Assembly: GCA_003255025.1 (NCBI GenBank)
Contig: QANY01009002.1
Location: 971,661 to 1,035,660, forward strand
DNA length: 64,000 nucleotides
DNA from: Datisca glomerata
Taxonomy: Eukaryota > Streptophyta > Magnoliopsida > Cucurbitales > Datiscaceae
Direction: 5' to 3'
Under the pieces are notes generated by a model. That model did no database searches. It was given only the letters and a program-made list of their open reading frames with translations, and had not been told where the DNA came from. This document shows, piece by piece, positions 1-16,500 of the stretch. The stretch's first letter is position 1, and each line of letters starts with the position of its first letter. Both the position numbers and the translations under genes were made by a program.

Positions 1-164
1 GTTTTATAATGATTTATACTTATATGAAGTGAGTTCATTGTCTGTTACGCCATATAGAATTGATTCTATTATACTGGTTGGGCTTATAATTGCCTTGAGG
101 ATTGAATCCTTCGTGATTATTGGTGTCAATTCAAAAGGCTCTAAAGCATTGGTGCCTTGTGCAG

Positions 165-647
165 TACTACTTTGATCCAGTCTCAAGCCGTCGATTCCGG
201 TCAAGGAAAGAGGTTCTTTACTTTTTGGAAACAGGAACACTACGGAAACGAAAGAAACCATCAGATAATTCTGATGGTGATATGGTGAGTCTAGCTTATT
301 ATGATCTCCTCATCAACACCATTTTACTTTCTTTGTTTGAATGAGTTGAGAAGTTTCTCCTTCAGTCATCTTACTTCCTCTTTTCCTTCACATGTATGAA
401 TTTCACACAGGCTATGGATGGTTCTGGGGAAAAATCCAATAAATCTTCCAACAATACGAATAAGACTCCCACTTTGAACTTTGATTTCTATGATGTTCCT
501 GAGAAGGTTGAGTGGGTTCTCACGGATTCTTCTGAAGGATCATGGACTCCATTTATTGGAGAAGAAAAGATAGCCGAATCTACTAAACAAGACTGGGCCT
601 ATGCATTCACACTCCTTACATCTAGAAACGCTCACCAGTTGAGTTGA
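165..647 (+). CDS. Methyl-CpG-binding domain protein, 3' exons (partial)
   Basis: Two exons are supported: 165-284 (after a cag acceptor, before gtgagt) and 411-647 (after cacacag, ending in TGA). Both are in phase 0 and join in one frame. The first gives YYFDPVSSRRFRSRKEVLYF, the second half of a plant MBD fold, followed by a basic RKRKK stretch. The second holds a C-terminal module with VPEKVEWVLTD, SWTPFIG and STKQDWAYAF, which resembles the C-terminal region of plant MBD5/6/7-type proteins, known to bind methylated CpG and chromatin partners in the nucleus. The start of the gene lies left of the window; bases 1-164 look like intron. The exact paralogue (MBD5, 6, 7 or 13-like) cannot be decided from this fragment, so no symbol is given. 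Confidence 0.75.
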
Positions 648-843
648 AGGCAGCATTTCCAACTACACTATTCAAGTCATTCTATAACCAGTCTTGCTGG
701 TCTCTTTTCAGGTTTGGATTTAGTTCCATTTAAGTAGTGACCGACTAAAAATCGGGTTTATTTTGTTTCAGGAATTACAGACTTTTCTTTCAACCCGTGT
801 ATTTTGTCTAGAATTCATCATCTTTATTCTCTTCATTTTTTGT

Positions 844-1057
844 AGGAAAAATTGCCTCAACCTCCCCGTCTAGTCTGCTTAAATGACATAGATAACCCCT
901 CTAGTTTAAGAGCAATTCAGCACTGAAATTTATCTTACCAGTGCTGGTGTTTTTGTCATCGAAATCCAAAATAGGGGAGTTTTGTGTCATTTTCCAATCT
1001 AGAATGGGTGTTTGTGTCCTTTAAACAAACTAGAGGCGACGTTGGAAGAGTTTTCCA
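844..1057. mobile_element. Small inverted-repeat element (MITE-like) downstream of the MBD gene
   Basis: The left end (845-910) and the reverse complement of the right end (about 990-1057) align over some 60 bp: both begin ggaaaa, then share ctagt-t-g-ttaaa-gaca and a second ctag motif. The flanks repeat ttttttgta (836-844 and 1059-1067), a possible 9-bp target duplication, the size made by Mutator-type transposases. The T-rich flank makes chance similarity possible. No coding capacity. A related single arm lies at 30284-30342. Confidence 0.55.
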
Positions 1058-1189
1058 TTTTTTTGTACTATTTAACCAGTATATCCAGATAGGGAATGCT
1101 ACAAACATTGTCTTACTTGAGGAAAGCTATGGTGAGACCGAGTTTTCCTTTTGTCTTCTCCGAAGCTCAAGTGGTGGTTTATTCTGATC

Positions 1190-2700
1190 ATGAGACGTCC
1201 ATCTTGTTTAAAGGGCATATAACTGACAATACGAGTAAGGGAAGGAGTGGTTTGTAATATGAGTCATAGACATACAATTGGTTGTTTATTCCACTTCATT
1301 TCTTTAACTATTGTTTATTCCACTTCTTTTCTTTAACTAATTTAAATAGGATAATATTTGTTTCTAACTTTATTTTAGTCATTGAAGTTGTATCATTAGG
1401 TCGCCCCACATGTTATTTATTTGCTCTGATATCAAATTGTCACGCTTTGATTTCAGATTAATCATATTTATAATTTCATGATTTAAAATTCTCAATTTGA
1501 TTGAGAAAGAAATTAAACCCTAGCCTAGGAAGCCATGAATCATAATAAGAGAAACTATTGGTTATCTACTAAGTATCTACGTATTACATGAGAGCGAGAA
1601 AATATTGAGGTTTTGAAGTACTATTCTGAAATTGTGGAGACTTGATTCAAAAGAGTAGCCAAGTACTTAAATGGTAGTGTTTCTTGGAGGACATTGAAAA
1701 AAGTTTTCAAAACAAAGCGTATATTTGAAAAATAATCCGACTTTTTGAAAAATTTAGAATTGTAAGCTATTTATCACCGGAAAAGACAATGGTATCCTTC
1801 ATTACTTGATTCGGCGTTATAGTGTGTGAATGCATGTGAAAATTGTTACTTTGAATCCTACAGGTTATTTAGATCTTTTACACAAAGGACCCAAATCATT
1901 AGGAGTGCAAGGGTTGCTACTATAACCTTCTAAGAAAATCATTAATAGTGTCTAAGAAAATCGACATAGCTCATCATATTTTATTGACTAAATAAAGTTG
2001 CATTTACAACTATATAGAAATTATATAGATATGATGTGGTTTAAATCTCAAGATTTATAATTGTAGCCAGCTCATCATATTTTATCGAACAATGTTTCAT
2101 GGTACAATTATAATGTAACAATATATGGGTTTGAGAACTATACATCTTGTGATTAAGAATTTAATTTTTTTCATAACATATTTATTTATTATGTTTAAGG
2201 TGAGATCATATATCATCTACTTATAACAATGTTGAATATAGTGATGCTATATAGTATTTTTCTATCTTGATATTTTATGTAATGAGTTCCATGAATGGGC
2301 CACACTTTCATTAGCATACTGTAACCCAATTTTGATATAAGAGAAATACATGAATGACTGGTTTTAAAAAGGATTTATGTAAATATCCAGACAATTAAAA
2401 ATTGACAAAAATGATCTTAAAAGGCTTTGGTTGATGTGAATAAATTAGTAGCTCACATCGAATCAATAGTAGTTTCATTTAAAAAATTTAAAGGAGCAGT
2501 TATACACCGACCAATTAATTGACTAAGTTATGTTACAATCATGAATGTGTTAATTTATCAAATTATTTTAATAAATCATAAGACGTTAGCCTATAAATAA
2601 TTATCACATGATTTGATCATATAAAACTTAATCAATACATGATTCTATAGATTATTCATTTCGTAAATGCAGTCCTATTTGCAAAAAAGTTTCTTAGCCA
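1190..2700. other. AT-rich intergenic DNA, no gene seen
   Basis: No open frame of meaningful length, splice-consistent exon series or recognisable transposon domain was found on either strand between the MBD gene and the isomerase. The stretch is dominated by A/T runs. Confidence 0.5.
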
Positions 2701-2939
2701 TTATTTATTTAACTACACACTCGTATAACTTGTTTTTTTTAATAATTTTCTGTTTTGAATTTGTAAGGGCATGACTGTCAATTTGTTGTCCACTCGCTGA
2801 GTCATGGTAAAACTCGCTTTTGCTCGTCACTTCAGGCTTCCTTCACTTTCCTCTTATTACATACAGTTCTTTTATCTCGAGTTTTCGCCTTCGTTGTCAT
2901 CGACGTTCGCTGATCGTAATTCGCAATTATCAAAGCAAA

Positions 2940-6116
<3,177 letters not shown>

Positions 6117-7080
6117 GCATTTTAATACGAACTGGATCGACTCATCTTTCATCCATGTTTCTTGAGAATTTTGAGTAATAATGCCGAAGTCCTTAATTTA
6201 ATGTTTTCAGCCTTGAGGTATAGCACTGTGTAAACTGTAAAGTATAACAAACCAGGTTGGTTGTTTTTCTCCATCCCCTCCTTTGCTTAAATAAACTAGT
6301 ATGATCTAGCTTTATTTACTGGTTTCTCTCTCTCTCTCTCAAAATATATCAAGTGGCAAAGTTCATTTTAAAAGTTGGTAAAGCTGTTTTGAATTTAAAA
6401 CTTGAATTAGAATATAAAAACTAAGAATGACATCACATCATTAAATTCAGTAAAACGGCCTTTCTGAGTTTGAGGTTCAACGGCAACGGGGAATTCAGAA
6501 TTTTAGTTCTTCACACCGTTAGGCTTAAAAACATAAAAGTTAATATGATTTGTTTAATTTTAATACTTGAAAACTTGTTATTGTTAGTGTTTGAGGTTTA
6601 CTGTAGAATTAATAATTTTTTAATGGAATAAAGAATCTATAAGAAATCATGATAGTTATCATTATTTTATTTGAGGTTATGCCTTCGAAACATGTGTATT
6701 GACAATTTTTATATGAAATTTAAAGAAGATTATATTTTTCTTATAACTGTTCTTTTAAATTATTGTTAAATAATTTATATAAATATTTGAAAATTTTATA
6801 TTCATTAGTACGAGAGAATTAAAACTATAAATAATGAATAAAATTGTCAGCAATACATTAAAATATGAAATCTTTAATGAATGGTTGCTAGTACGATTCA
6901 CTAAGTATTATGAATGCGTGTGATCTATATTTGGATCATTGATATGGATAGACATCTTAGTGAAAATACTTAATATAATAAGATTATATGTGACACCAAT
7001 GTAAATTAATATATTTATTAACGTGTCGTTTATCATAAAAATTTAATACATATCAATTTGATGATCATAATGTAGATCAG
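6117..7080. other. Isomerase 3' flank and AT-rich spacer
   Basis: The 3' untranslated region of the isomerase probably covers roughly the first 180 bases (an aataaa-like aaataaac near 6289). A short TC run lies at about 6326-6340. Beyond this no gene or clear transposon boundary is visible. Confidence 0.4.
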
Positions 7081-7777
7081 TCTGAATCTTGAGTAGTTAT
7101 GAACTCTTATGCATATTTACTGGATTTTTTGATTCACTCGTTAAGATCTGTTTGTTAATTAGGCTAGTGACTTTTGTTTTGAAGATTCAGTTATATGAAT
7201 GGTTGAGGACATGATCTTACAAGATTTGAAATCTAAGCTTTCGTAACGGATCGTATATTGGTTCTCTTAAGTGTTAATTTTGAAACTGAATGGTTATTGA
7301 GCTCAAACTTATAATAAGATTATAAATTAGTCATTCACTAGTGGATTAATAGTACTTCAAGATCAAGAGATAATTAGAAGGGTAAAACGATAATTTTGAC
7401 CACTTCTAATTTACGAACCAATAATTATATATGTCAGTGGATTACATGAGAATACTTTGTAATTACATTCTATAATCTCTAAGAGTGCAATTTCATATTT
7501 ATAGTGGAGTAATAATATAATTAATAAATATTATTTAATTAAAGAGTTTAATTAATAATCTGATTTATTGGAACTTAGGATTACAGGTTCATGGTCCCCA
7601 AATCACCTCTATACCACATTGTCTAAGGTGTGACTATTTCAGGAGATGAGAAAATTACTGACTTGCAAAATGAATTTTTATTCTAAGGCAAGTACATAAT
7701 TATGAGATAATTATGTGTGATCAATTAATTAAGAATTTATTTATTTATTTATATATTTAAATATAATTTTCAGAAAT

Positions 7778-7778
<1 letters not shown>

Positions 7779-7816
<38 letters not shown>

Positions 7817-7822
7817 ATATAA
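7779..7822. repeat. (TA)n microsatellite
   Basis: An almost pure TA dinucleotide run interrupted once by a ttt step. Confidence 0.9.
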
Positions 7823-8904
7823 TATTATCGATTTTTTTAATTATCGATAAGTAAGACAGAATATCTAATTTGTGAAATTAGATAATTAAATTATTATTAG
7901 ATAATAATTTAAATTAACTAAATATGTTATTTTTGAAATTAGTTAATTGATAGAGATAATTAGATATGTTAATTTTGAATTAACTGAAATCTAGATAATT
8001 ATATAATTAAAATAAATATTTAATTTACAGTGATTACTACGTGTCAATGACTAGTAGGGTATCAGAAATTGACATGGATTACTGTGGTGCCATGTGGCAC
8101 TATAGTAGTGAGTGTGCAACACTGTGCTAGCTCACGACACACTGTAATGTCATGTGACACTGTAGTTGTGCACAACTGTATTGAGTCACACTGCAATTGA
8201 TAATTTTATAACTAAATATTATTACAGTTTATCCCTAAAAATCTGATACGACATTATCTAGAATATATACATATATTATTCTAACGGCCTAAGTTGTTGA
8301 AAGAAGAGGAGAGAATTAGTTGATCGAATCAACAGTTCATCAATCAAGAGTTGAATTGAGAACACGATTGGTCAGAGAGATTTTCTTCTGTGATTAAACG
8401 TTAATCAAATCTCTAAAAGAATAATTATCACGTTCTTTTAGAGAATCGTCTCACAATAGTCCTTCTCAGTAAATCTCTAAATCTCATGTCTTGAGAATAT
8501 CTAGAGACAGAAAAAGTGTTTTGTAATATTCTAGGTGTCCACACACGTCGTAGTGCGTTGAGGATTAACTTGGAAGACCTTAGTGTGGATCTCGGAGTCT
8601 ACTGATCATTGGAACGATTTTGTGGGAACGGAGGATCGATTGATTTTTGCAATGACACTTTATATATACTACAAGAAGTAAATGATTCATAATCTTGTAT
8701 GTTGTAGATTTAACTTATATATATATGTAATAAAGGATCTTGACTGATTGAAAAAGAGTTTTTAATAAAAGTTTTTATTTGGTTGTCGTGGCGTTGCGCA
8801 TGTTCTGTTTTATTAAAAGATTCAATTTTTATTAAAAGTTAAATTTTTTAAAAGGCCACGCGCATTCACGCTTTCGCCGCGCACGCGCTGCGACGACCAA
8901 CAAA

Positions 8905-8920
8905 TGGTACCAAAGTGATC
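8905..8920 (+). other. Primer-binding-site-like sequence of the copia remnant
   Basis: tggtaccaaagtgatc lies two bases after a CA dinucleotide and resembles the TGGTATCAGAGC primer site complementary to initiator methionine tRNA that many plant copia elements use. Several positions differ. Confidence 0.45.
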
Positions 8921-9190
8921 TTTATATATTTATATGTTAAATGTTATGAGGATTTTCTTGCATTATTCATATTATATAAGATATGTATGATGATGGTTGA
9001 TTATATTTTTTGAATGTATGAAAAATAATGGGTCATTAATTGTATGGTGATTATTGGGTTAGGCTTTGTTTTGATTTTTCCTAGATCCTGCGTAAGCCGA
9101 ATTGAGGCGTGAAATTTTTATAATTTTATTTTGAATATTATTGTAATTATTTTGAACGCGAGAAGACGAAAAACGCACAAGAGAAACGGT

Positions 9191-9280
9191 AGAAATTTAC
9201 CGTTCACGCGAAAACATTGTTCATGCCAGAAATTTACTGTTCATGCGAAAACACTGTTCACGCCAGAAATTTATTGTTCC
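9191..9280. repeat. 37-bp direct repeat, two copies plus a partial third
   Basis: Units start at 9191, 9228 and 9265, each beginning agaaattta and containing ttca-gcgaaaacactgttca-gcc variants. The array is in the leader of the copia remnant. Confidence 0.8.
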
Positions 9281-11005
9281 GTTTGAGCCGAACCGTGCTG
9301 GTGGTACTGTACCAGCAGTGAACAGTGGCTGTCCAACGCGGTAGGCGGCTGCCGACAGTGAGACAGGCAGCGATGATGATAGGTGGCGATCGGAGAGTCC
9401 TATTATTGGTGACAACTGTTGTCACATTTTAGGAAAGTTTCCAACAAACCATGCAACCAAGTCTATCACCCAAGTATTTCATTAAACGCAAACTCTTTTA
9501 ATTATTCATTAAATTTTAAAATTAATTATTAAATTTTGATTTTATGAAAATTTAAAATTAAAAGGTTGATTGGGTTTGTCCCAAGTTTGACAAGATCAAG
9601 TAAAGTGTTTATTTGATTAAATTAAAGTCAATTATATTAAAAGGGATAATTATAGAAATTATTTTAATTAAGAAAAATAGTATTTCTAATTAAAAAGGGT
9701 TTTGTCCAAAGTTTGAAGATTATGAAAATTGACATCAGAAGAAAAATGCAATATTTGAAAAATATGTATTTTTGAAGTCCGCTTTGTAATTTTATTTTTT
9801 TATTTTAAGAGCTATAATTTAGATATACTCAATAGTCACTTGTTCCATTATTATTTTATTTAACTATTAAATAATTATTTAATTATTTTGTTTGATAATA
9901 TGTCCATGCATTAGTCGATCACATGTCATACACGAAAATCTCACACAGTTTTATATTTAATCACGCATCTCATCTAAAGTAGTGATCTCTTGGCATATGT
10001 GGCGGCTACTCTATTTATTAGGATTGTCCAAATATGTTTATATGTATTACTTTATGAAATCAATTACATGTAAACTACTAGGTTTTAACTAGTTAAAACT
10101 TGATAATCACATCACTGAGTGCTATAGTAACATTTAGGTTAATCGACGTTAGAAAAAGAGTTTTATTAAAGTTTGATAAATATAAATAATTAGTTAATCT
10201 AAGTTCACCTAATTAAGACTTAAGCGTTTCAGAAAGTTAAATAAACTTAGATAAATGAGATTGGATTAAATACTCATAGAGTTATTATTTTAACTAGTAA
10301 TTAATTTAGAATTAATTGATTAGTTAAAATAGAAACACAGTATCCTAAAATACTGAGTGGGAGAAGGTTAACATGTCAATGTAACATATGATCTCCATCA
10401 TTAGTACAACACTGCGAGGTGCAGTGAAGGCCTCGAGATGACTTTGTTTTCATCCCCCTATGGAAGGTTTCGAGCTGTACCAATACCCTGTTTAGACTTC
10501 TTAAGAAGCTAGGAGGAAATGATGTAGTTTAGTTTTGACCGACCCTAAGGCGATATATTCTAAATGAAGTCATGGAATCTAAAATTATGGGTTAGACTCA
10601 CAAAATCACAATTAAATTTTCATATGGATAGTTGTGACTTGACCGAACAAGCGATATCTTATTGTTAAAAAAAAATATGAGATATTTTAAGTTTTAATTA
10701 ATAAGGATTAGAATGTCTCATAGACAGTCTGAGGTTAATCCGACCAATCCTAAAACGGCACATTAATCGTTGGGTTATTTTATTGTGATTAGTAAATGCT
10801 AAATTTATATGTTTATTATGATTGCATTCATGCATCACGTTTAATTTTCGAATTCTAGATATTTATCAATTATATTGAATCATGTATGTTTTAAATTTCA
10901 GTTATCAATATTATGTCTACTATGGACAACCATGTTACTGCTTTGGTTGCTCTTAAAAAAATTGAATGGTTATAATTTCGTACGTTGAAAATAAAATATG
11001 AACTT

Positions 11006-11871
11006 TGTAGAGGGTCCAATAATTATATTATGGATTTCTTGAATAAAAATCCACTTGGCCCATTTCCTACATAAAGATCTTCTACGAAACTCAAACGATG
11101 ATTACAAGTTCAAAAGGACATAAAACCAAAATATGATCAAACCTCATATTTTAGCCGAAGTTCATATTTTGGCAGGACTTCACATTTCGGCTGAATCTCG
11201 CCGAGCCGAAATATGGCCGAACCTTATATTCTGACCAAACCTCATACAAGGCAGGATAAGGTTGAATCCCAAAGGCCGAAAGGCTGAATCCCAAACTCGG
11301 ACTTAGTCAATATGACTAAAAAATAATAATACTGAAGGACATACGGTAGTGTCCCAAGACCAAAATAAATCACAAATAGGAGGAAGAGATATGAAGCCTT
11401 CATTAAAAATGAAACTGATGATCCTTTCACATTCCGCATTTAATGAAAGACTCCATTTTCCGTAATAAATAAAAAAACTCTTCGTATTCGGACATGAATG
11501 CTGAGTTATCTATATAAAGGCAAACAAATTCTAAAAGATGTATGACATTCAAAACATTTCTGAATTTCTACTTTTTCCTTTCCTTCACTTCACTAACTTG
11601 AGCGTCGGGGTGTATTAGGTTAGGCACCACACTGGTGTCAAGCCAATATCTTCACGTTCATTTTCTCTCTTGTGCTCATCAGACGACATTCAAAGGAACA
11701 CGTGGAAGGATCATCGACAGTAGATTTCTAATATCCACAGTTTTGTATTAGGTTAGACACCACATTGGTGTCAAGCCAATATCTTCACGTTCATTTTTCT
11801 CTTGTGCTCATCAGACGACATTCAAAGGAACATGTGGCAAAATCATCGATAGTGGATTTCAAACATCCACA
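11006..11871 (+). repeat. 5' LTR of the Tat element
   Basis: Begins tgtagagggtcc and ends tccaca before the primer site. The last third contains acttgagcgtcgggg, a sequence typical of the 3' part of Tat-lineage LTRs. A TATA-like tatctatataaagg occurs at 11507-11520. Confidence 0.7.
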
Positions 11872-11872
11872 G
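11611..11872 (+). repeat. 133-bp tandem duplication at the LTR end
   Basis: Copy 1 is 11611-11743 and copy 2 starts at 11744. Both begin tgtattaggttag-caccaca and both end in atccacagttt, the point where the primer site starts. The duplication therefore repeats the LTR terminus. Confidence 0.85.
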
Positions 11873-11874
11873 TT

Positions 11875-11891
11875 TGGGCCGTCTGTGGGGA
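11875..11891 (+). other. Primer-binding site of the Tat element
   Basis: tgggccgtctgtgggga closely resembles the Tat/Athila primer site TGGCGCCGTCTGTGGG, whose 5' part pairs with the 3' end of tRNA-Asp. One C appears to be missing or changed to G near position 4. Confidence 0.65.
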
Positions 11892-11975
11892 ACACCAACC
11901 AACCTCATACTTCTTTTTTTAATTTGCGCTACGTAAATGATGATGAACACAAGGAATTTTTGAAGGGCCGTTTCA

Positions 11976-13520
11976 TTGGACCTTCCATCAGCGGTTGAAC
12001 GATGCTCAGTACCACTCAGCAGAAACCCATCGGCCCCAACAGAGCAAGAAAACATCTCCCTGGTGGAGATTATGCGAGTCATGGGACAATTGAACAAGAA
12101 AATGGAGGTTCTTGAAAAAGAAAATCATGACTCACAAAGCAAGATGTATTTGAATGGTTTCGCCAATCCTCCCCGACATGTCAGGAGTGGGAATCCTAAG
12201 ACTGAAGCACCTCTCCGCTCGAGAGGTATCCCAATGGATCCAATTCACGATGGAAATTATAGAAGGAGGGAAGAAGACCATTACAAAGCAAGACAACAGA
12301 GAAAAATGAGAAGTCGCTCTGAAGATTCTCATGGGAGTTCTTCCTCCAGAAGAAGATTCAGAGACTCGGGAAATAGGCGAGCTAACCAAAGTGGAGAAAT
12401 GGCGAATGAAAACAAGTGCAGAAGAGCAATGTCAAATGAAAAGAATTTCATGGAGAAAATCAAGGATATAGACTGAAGATTCCCACAACTCGATGTGAAA
12501 GTGCAAGAAGAAGATGATCCAGCTATCAGAGACTTAGCTGAGTCGCCATTCGTCAAGGAGATATTGGTAGTTGAGCGGCCAAAACGTTTTGCCACTCTGA
12601 TGCTTCAGTTGTATGATAGATCCAAAGACTCATCTGATCATATTACTCATTATAAACAAGCTATGTATGCAGCAAGAATTCCTCACGATCGATTATACGT
12701 AATGGTATGCCAGCTATTTGCATCGAGTCTTACGGGACATGCCCTTACTTGGTTCGACACCTTGGAGTCAAGCTCAATATCATCTTTTCGCCAACTCGCT
12801 CAAGCATTTGTCATTCAACATGGTATCTGGAAAAAGGTCCATCGACGATCTGGCCATCTTTACAGGGTCATAGAGGGTGTTGATGAAAGTTTGAAAGAAT
12901 ACATAAAGAAATTTACACGGGAGAAAATGGGAATAGTAAATTGTTACGATTCCACAGCAGTGGATGCCTTCGTAAATGGTCTTCTTCCAAATTCACGCAT
13001 TTGTGAATCTATGGTGCTAGATGAGCCAACCACCATAGAAACTGCCCTAAAAAGAGTGCATAAGTTTTTTCCAAACCAGGCGTAATTCAAGGATCGAAAG
13101 CACAGATAAGAGGTCAAGACGAGATTCCCCAAAAAGGGACAACAGAAATGGTGGAAAGAGAAGAGATAAATATGATCGGGACAATGACTCAGTTAGGAAA
13201 AACAAGAAAAAGTCTCGAGATCAGATGGCAAAATGGAGCACAAGGGGATGTAGACAATTCGTTCCGGCTTATTCCACTTAATATATCTTATTCTGACCTT
13301 GTAGCATAGGTCAATGACAAAGAATATTTTTATTGGCCTAGAAGGATGAGAGGCCCGCTCAATCGAAGGAATGAGCCCAATAGCTACTGCGATTTTCACT
13401 GAGATTATGGACACAAAACTGATGAGTGCAGGCATCTGAAGTGAGAAATTGAAGAACTTATAAAGCGCGGAAACCTTAGAGAGTACATTGAAGAAGGAGC
13501 CGATAAAAGACCAAAGTCGA
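11976..13520 (+). pseudogene. Tat-element gag, broken
   Basis: One frame runs from 11976 to 13085, interrupted by a TGA at 12474-12476. It starts with a basic, Ser/Arg-rich region, followed by a retrotransposon gag core (ALTWFDTLE, FRQLAQAF, FVNGLLPN, and an ETALKRVHKF end), which would form the virus-like particle. A shifted frame then gives a Cys/His knuckle-like segment (YCDFH, a stop, then GHKTDECRHLK) and a LIKRGNLREYI motif typical of this lineage around 13390-13490. It carries a stop codon in the core and frame changes after 13085, so it cannot make a full Gag. Confidence 0.8.
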
Positions 13521-13534
13521 GACAGGAAAATGAT

Positions 13535-16500
13535 GTGCCTAGTCAAACTGAGAGAAGAATCATCAATGTTATACATGGAGAAAGTACGAATGGAATGTCA
13601 TTCATGGCAAGGAAAAATCTCGTCAGAGCAGCCAAACTTCCAGTTCTCAATCTTAACGCCCCAAGAAAATCAGCACAAGACTCGGATATTTGTTTTTCTT
13701 CTTTGGAGTCACAAGAAGTCCACCAACCACATGACGATGCTTTAGTTATTTCTTTGGACGTAGCTAATTTCAACGTAAAGCGCATCTCGGTGGACCCAGG
13801 AAGTGCGGTGAATATCATCTATCTCCCAGCGTTCGAACAAATGGGAATAGATAAGTTGAATATCATCAGACCCGAGACATAGTTGATCAGATTCAATGGA
13901 GCGGTGACCAAGTCTTCTGGAAGTATTAATGTTCCAATCATATCAAAGAGGGTCAACAAGTTGATAGAGCTTCAAGTTGTGGATTCAAATTCTCCGTACA
14001 ATATGATCCTTGGTCGACCATGGATTCATCCAATGAAAGCTGTTTCTTCGACATATCATCAAACAATCAAATTTTAACTCCTAATGGCATCCAGGAGATA
14101 CATGGCAATCAAGTCACTTCTAGAAATTGCCATCTTGCAAGTCTGAAAGCCTCTTGAACCAAATAGCAATTACAACAAGTTAAATCGATATCACGATTCA
14201 AAGATCTCCAAGCTAATGAACCAAAGAACCCCACCATGGAAGAAACACCGAAAGCATGTATTCACGCTTCCAAATCTGAAAGAGTTATTAAGATTGGAAT
14301 GGGTTTGGAGGAAGGATTAAGAAAGAAGATCGTGGATTTTTTGACTTAAAGCTGTGACACTTTCGCATGGTCCATTACTGACATGCCAAGTATTTACCCG
14401 GGGGTAATGACTCATAGTCAATCCAACTCATAAGCCAGTGAGGCAAAAGAAGAAAATTTTTACAAAAAAGCGCAATGCTATAATCAATGATGAAGTACAT
14501 AAACTTCTCAACTAATAAAAAGAAAAATGGGAAATGGAGAATTTGTATCGACTTCACAGATTTGAACAAGACGTGTCCAAAAGACAGTTTTCCCTTACCC
14601 AAGATTGATCAATTGGCAGAAGCAACTGCAGGTCACGAAATGCTTAGGATTATGGATGCTTTTTCTGGGTATGATCATATATGCATGGATCCATTAGATC
14701 AGGAAAAAATGGCTTTCATCGCGGAGCAGGGAATTTATTGTTACAAGGTCATGCCTTTCGGCCTAAAGAATGTTGGAGCGACTTATCAGCGGTTTGTCAA
14801 TCGTATGTTTAGGGAGCACCTTGGAACCAAAATGGAAGTGTACATTGATTACATACTCGTCAAACCTCTTATAGCTGAGGATCATGTGGAAGACCTTCGG
14901 CAGGCTTTTGAGGTACTAAATAAGTATAAAATGAAACCTAATCCTGCAAAGTGTACTTTTGGTGTCTCTTCAGGAAAGTTTCTCAGACACTTGGTAACAC
15001 GACATGGAATTGAATCCAATCCCAAACAGATTCGGGCAGTGTTGGACATGCCAGCTCCTATAAATATCAAGGAAGTGCAAAAATTAATAGGAAGAGTGGC
15101 CGAACTCAATCGTTTCATTTCAAGATCATCAGACAAGTGCCTACCTTTTTTCAATATCCTGAAAGGAAGTAAAATGTTTGGGTGGACGAAGGAATGCGAC
15201 AAAGCTTTTTCAGATCTTAAGCTTTACTTGAGGACACCTCCGCTTATGGAAAAAATAAAGGATGAGGAGACCTTATATCTTTATTTGGCCGTTTCTGACA
15301 CGACAGTTAGCTCCGTTTTGATTCATGAGGATGGCAACGAGCAACAGCCTGTATATTACACAAGTCACACCATGTTGGATGCAGAAACTCGCTATTCACA
15401 AATCTGACATGTCGAGAAGACTCATGAAATGGGCGGTGGAATTAGGAGAATTTGACATATCCTATAAACCACGCTCTGCAATCAAAGCTCAAGCCTTGGC
15501 TGATTTTATAGTAGATTGGCAAAGGCGTCAAAAATCTAAAATCTCTACCCACGGAAGATGGGGCTGTTGATGCTATTATGACAGATCCCAATGAGGACGA
15601 TGAATGAGTTTTGTACGTAGACGGTTCAGCAAATGCTAAAGGCTGCGGAGCTGGGTTAGTATTGAAAACTCCTTAAGGAGCAATCATTGAACAATCACTC
15701 AGATTCGGTTTTCGTACATCCAATAATGAAGCCGAATAATAAAGCGTTGATAGCAGGGATGAATTTAGGAAAGTCTATTGGGGCATCCAATCTAACTGTC
15801 TTTAGCGACTCATAGTTGATTGTGAATAAGATAAACGAGAATTTTCAAGCTAAAGATACTCGCATGAGTTTATATCTTCAAATGGTGTCTCAACTTAAGG
15901 ATTTTTTCCAAAAGTTCACCAGGAAAACAATTTTCTCGTAGTGAGAATAGTCATGCCGATGCTTTGGCCAATTTGGCCTCGGCCATTGATACGGAGTTAA
16001 GGCGAACGATCCCAATGAAGTACTTGGCAGCTCCTAGCGTACGACACTTCACAAGTGACCATGAATCCCCAATCATGATCAATGAGTCATTTTCAATAGA
16101 ACCACCTCTATCCAAATAATCCTGGATAAACCCAAGAAATAGATACATTTCTTGCGGAGAACTTTCTGAAGATAAGTCACAAGCAAGGAAGATTATGATG
16201 CAAGAAGCTCGTTACTCAATCATTGAAGGAGTACTTTACAGACGATCATTCTCTGGTCTATACCTTAAATGTCTCAGTAAGGAGGAAGCACGATATATAT
16301 TAGCAGAACTACACGAAGGAGAATGTAGAAATCATTCTGGGGCACGTTCACTGGCGTATAAGGCTAGAATGATGGGATATTTCTGGACAACAATGAAAAT
16401 AGACGCAACTGAGTATACTTGACTATGCGACAAATGTCAGCGATCCGCACCAATCATGCACTTGCCAGCAGAAGAGTTAAATCCAATCATAGTGCCGTAG

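Larger units (their letters stand above)
7080..11005 (+). mobile_element. 5' portion of a Ty1/copia-like retrotransposon, interrupted
   Basis: The stretch up to 8902 has LTR-like character and ends ...caaca directly before tggtaccaaagtgatc, which resembles the copia primer-binding site (usual form TGGTATCAGAGC). A roughly 2-kb leader follows. A gag-like start appears at 10913 with MSTMDNHV, and a second frame gives LNGYNF followed by a stop where the family has a conserved Trp. Coding then ends at 11005 where a Tat-lineage element begins. The left boundary is uncertain because no matching 3' LTR exists in the window. The rest of this element was not found beyond the gypsy insertion. Confidence 0.5.

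Noticed and set aside
7080..8902. Exact left end of the copia LTR
   Set aside because: Without a second LTR the start cannot be fixed; several TG dinucleotides are possible, so only an approximate start is given.
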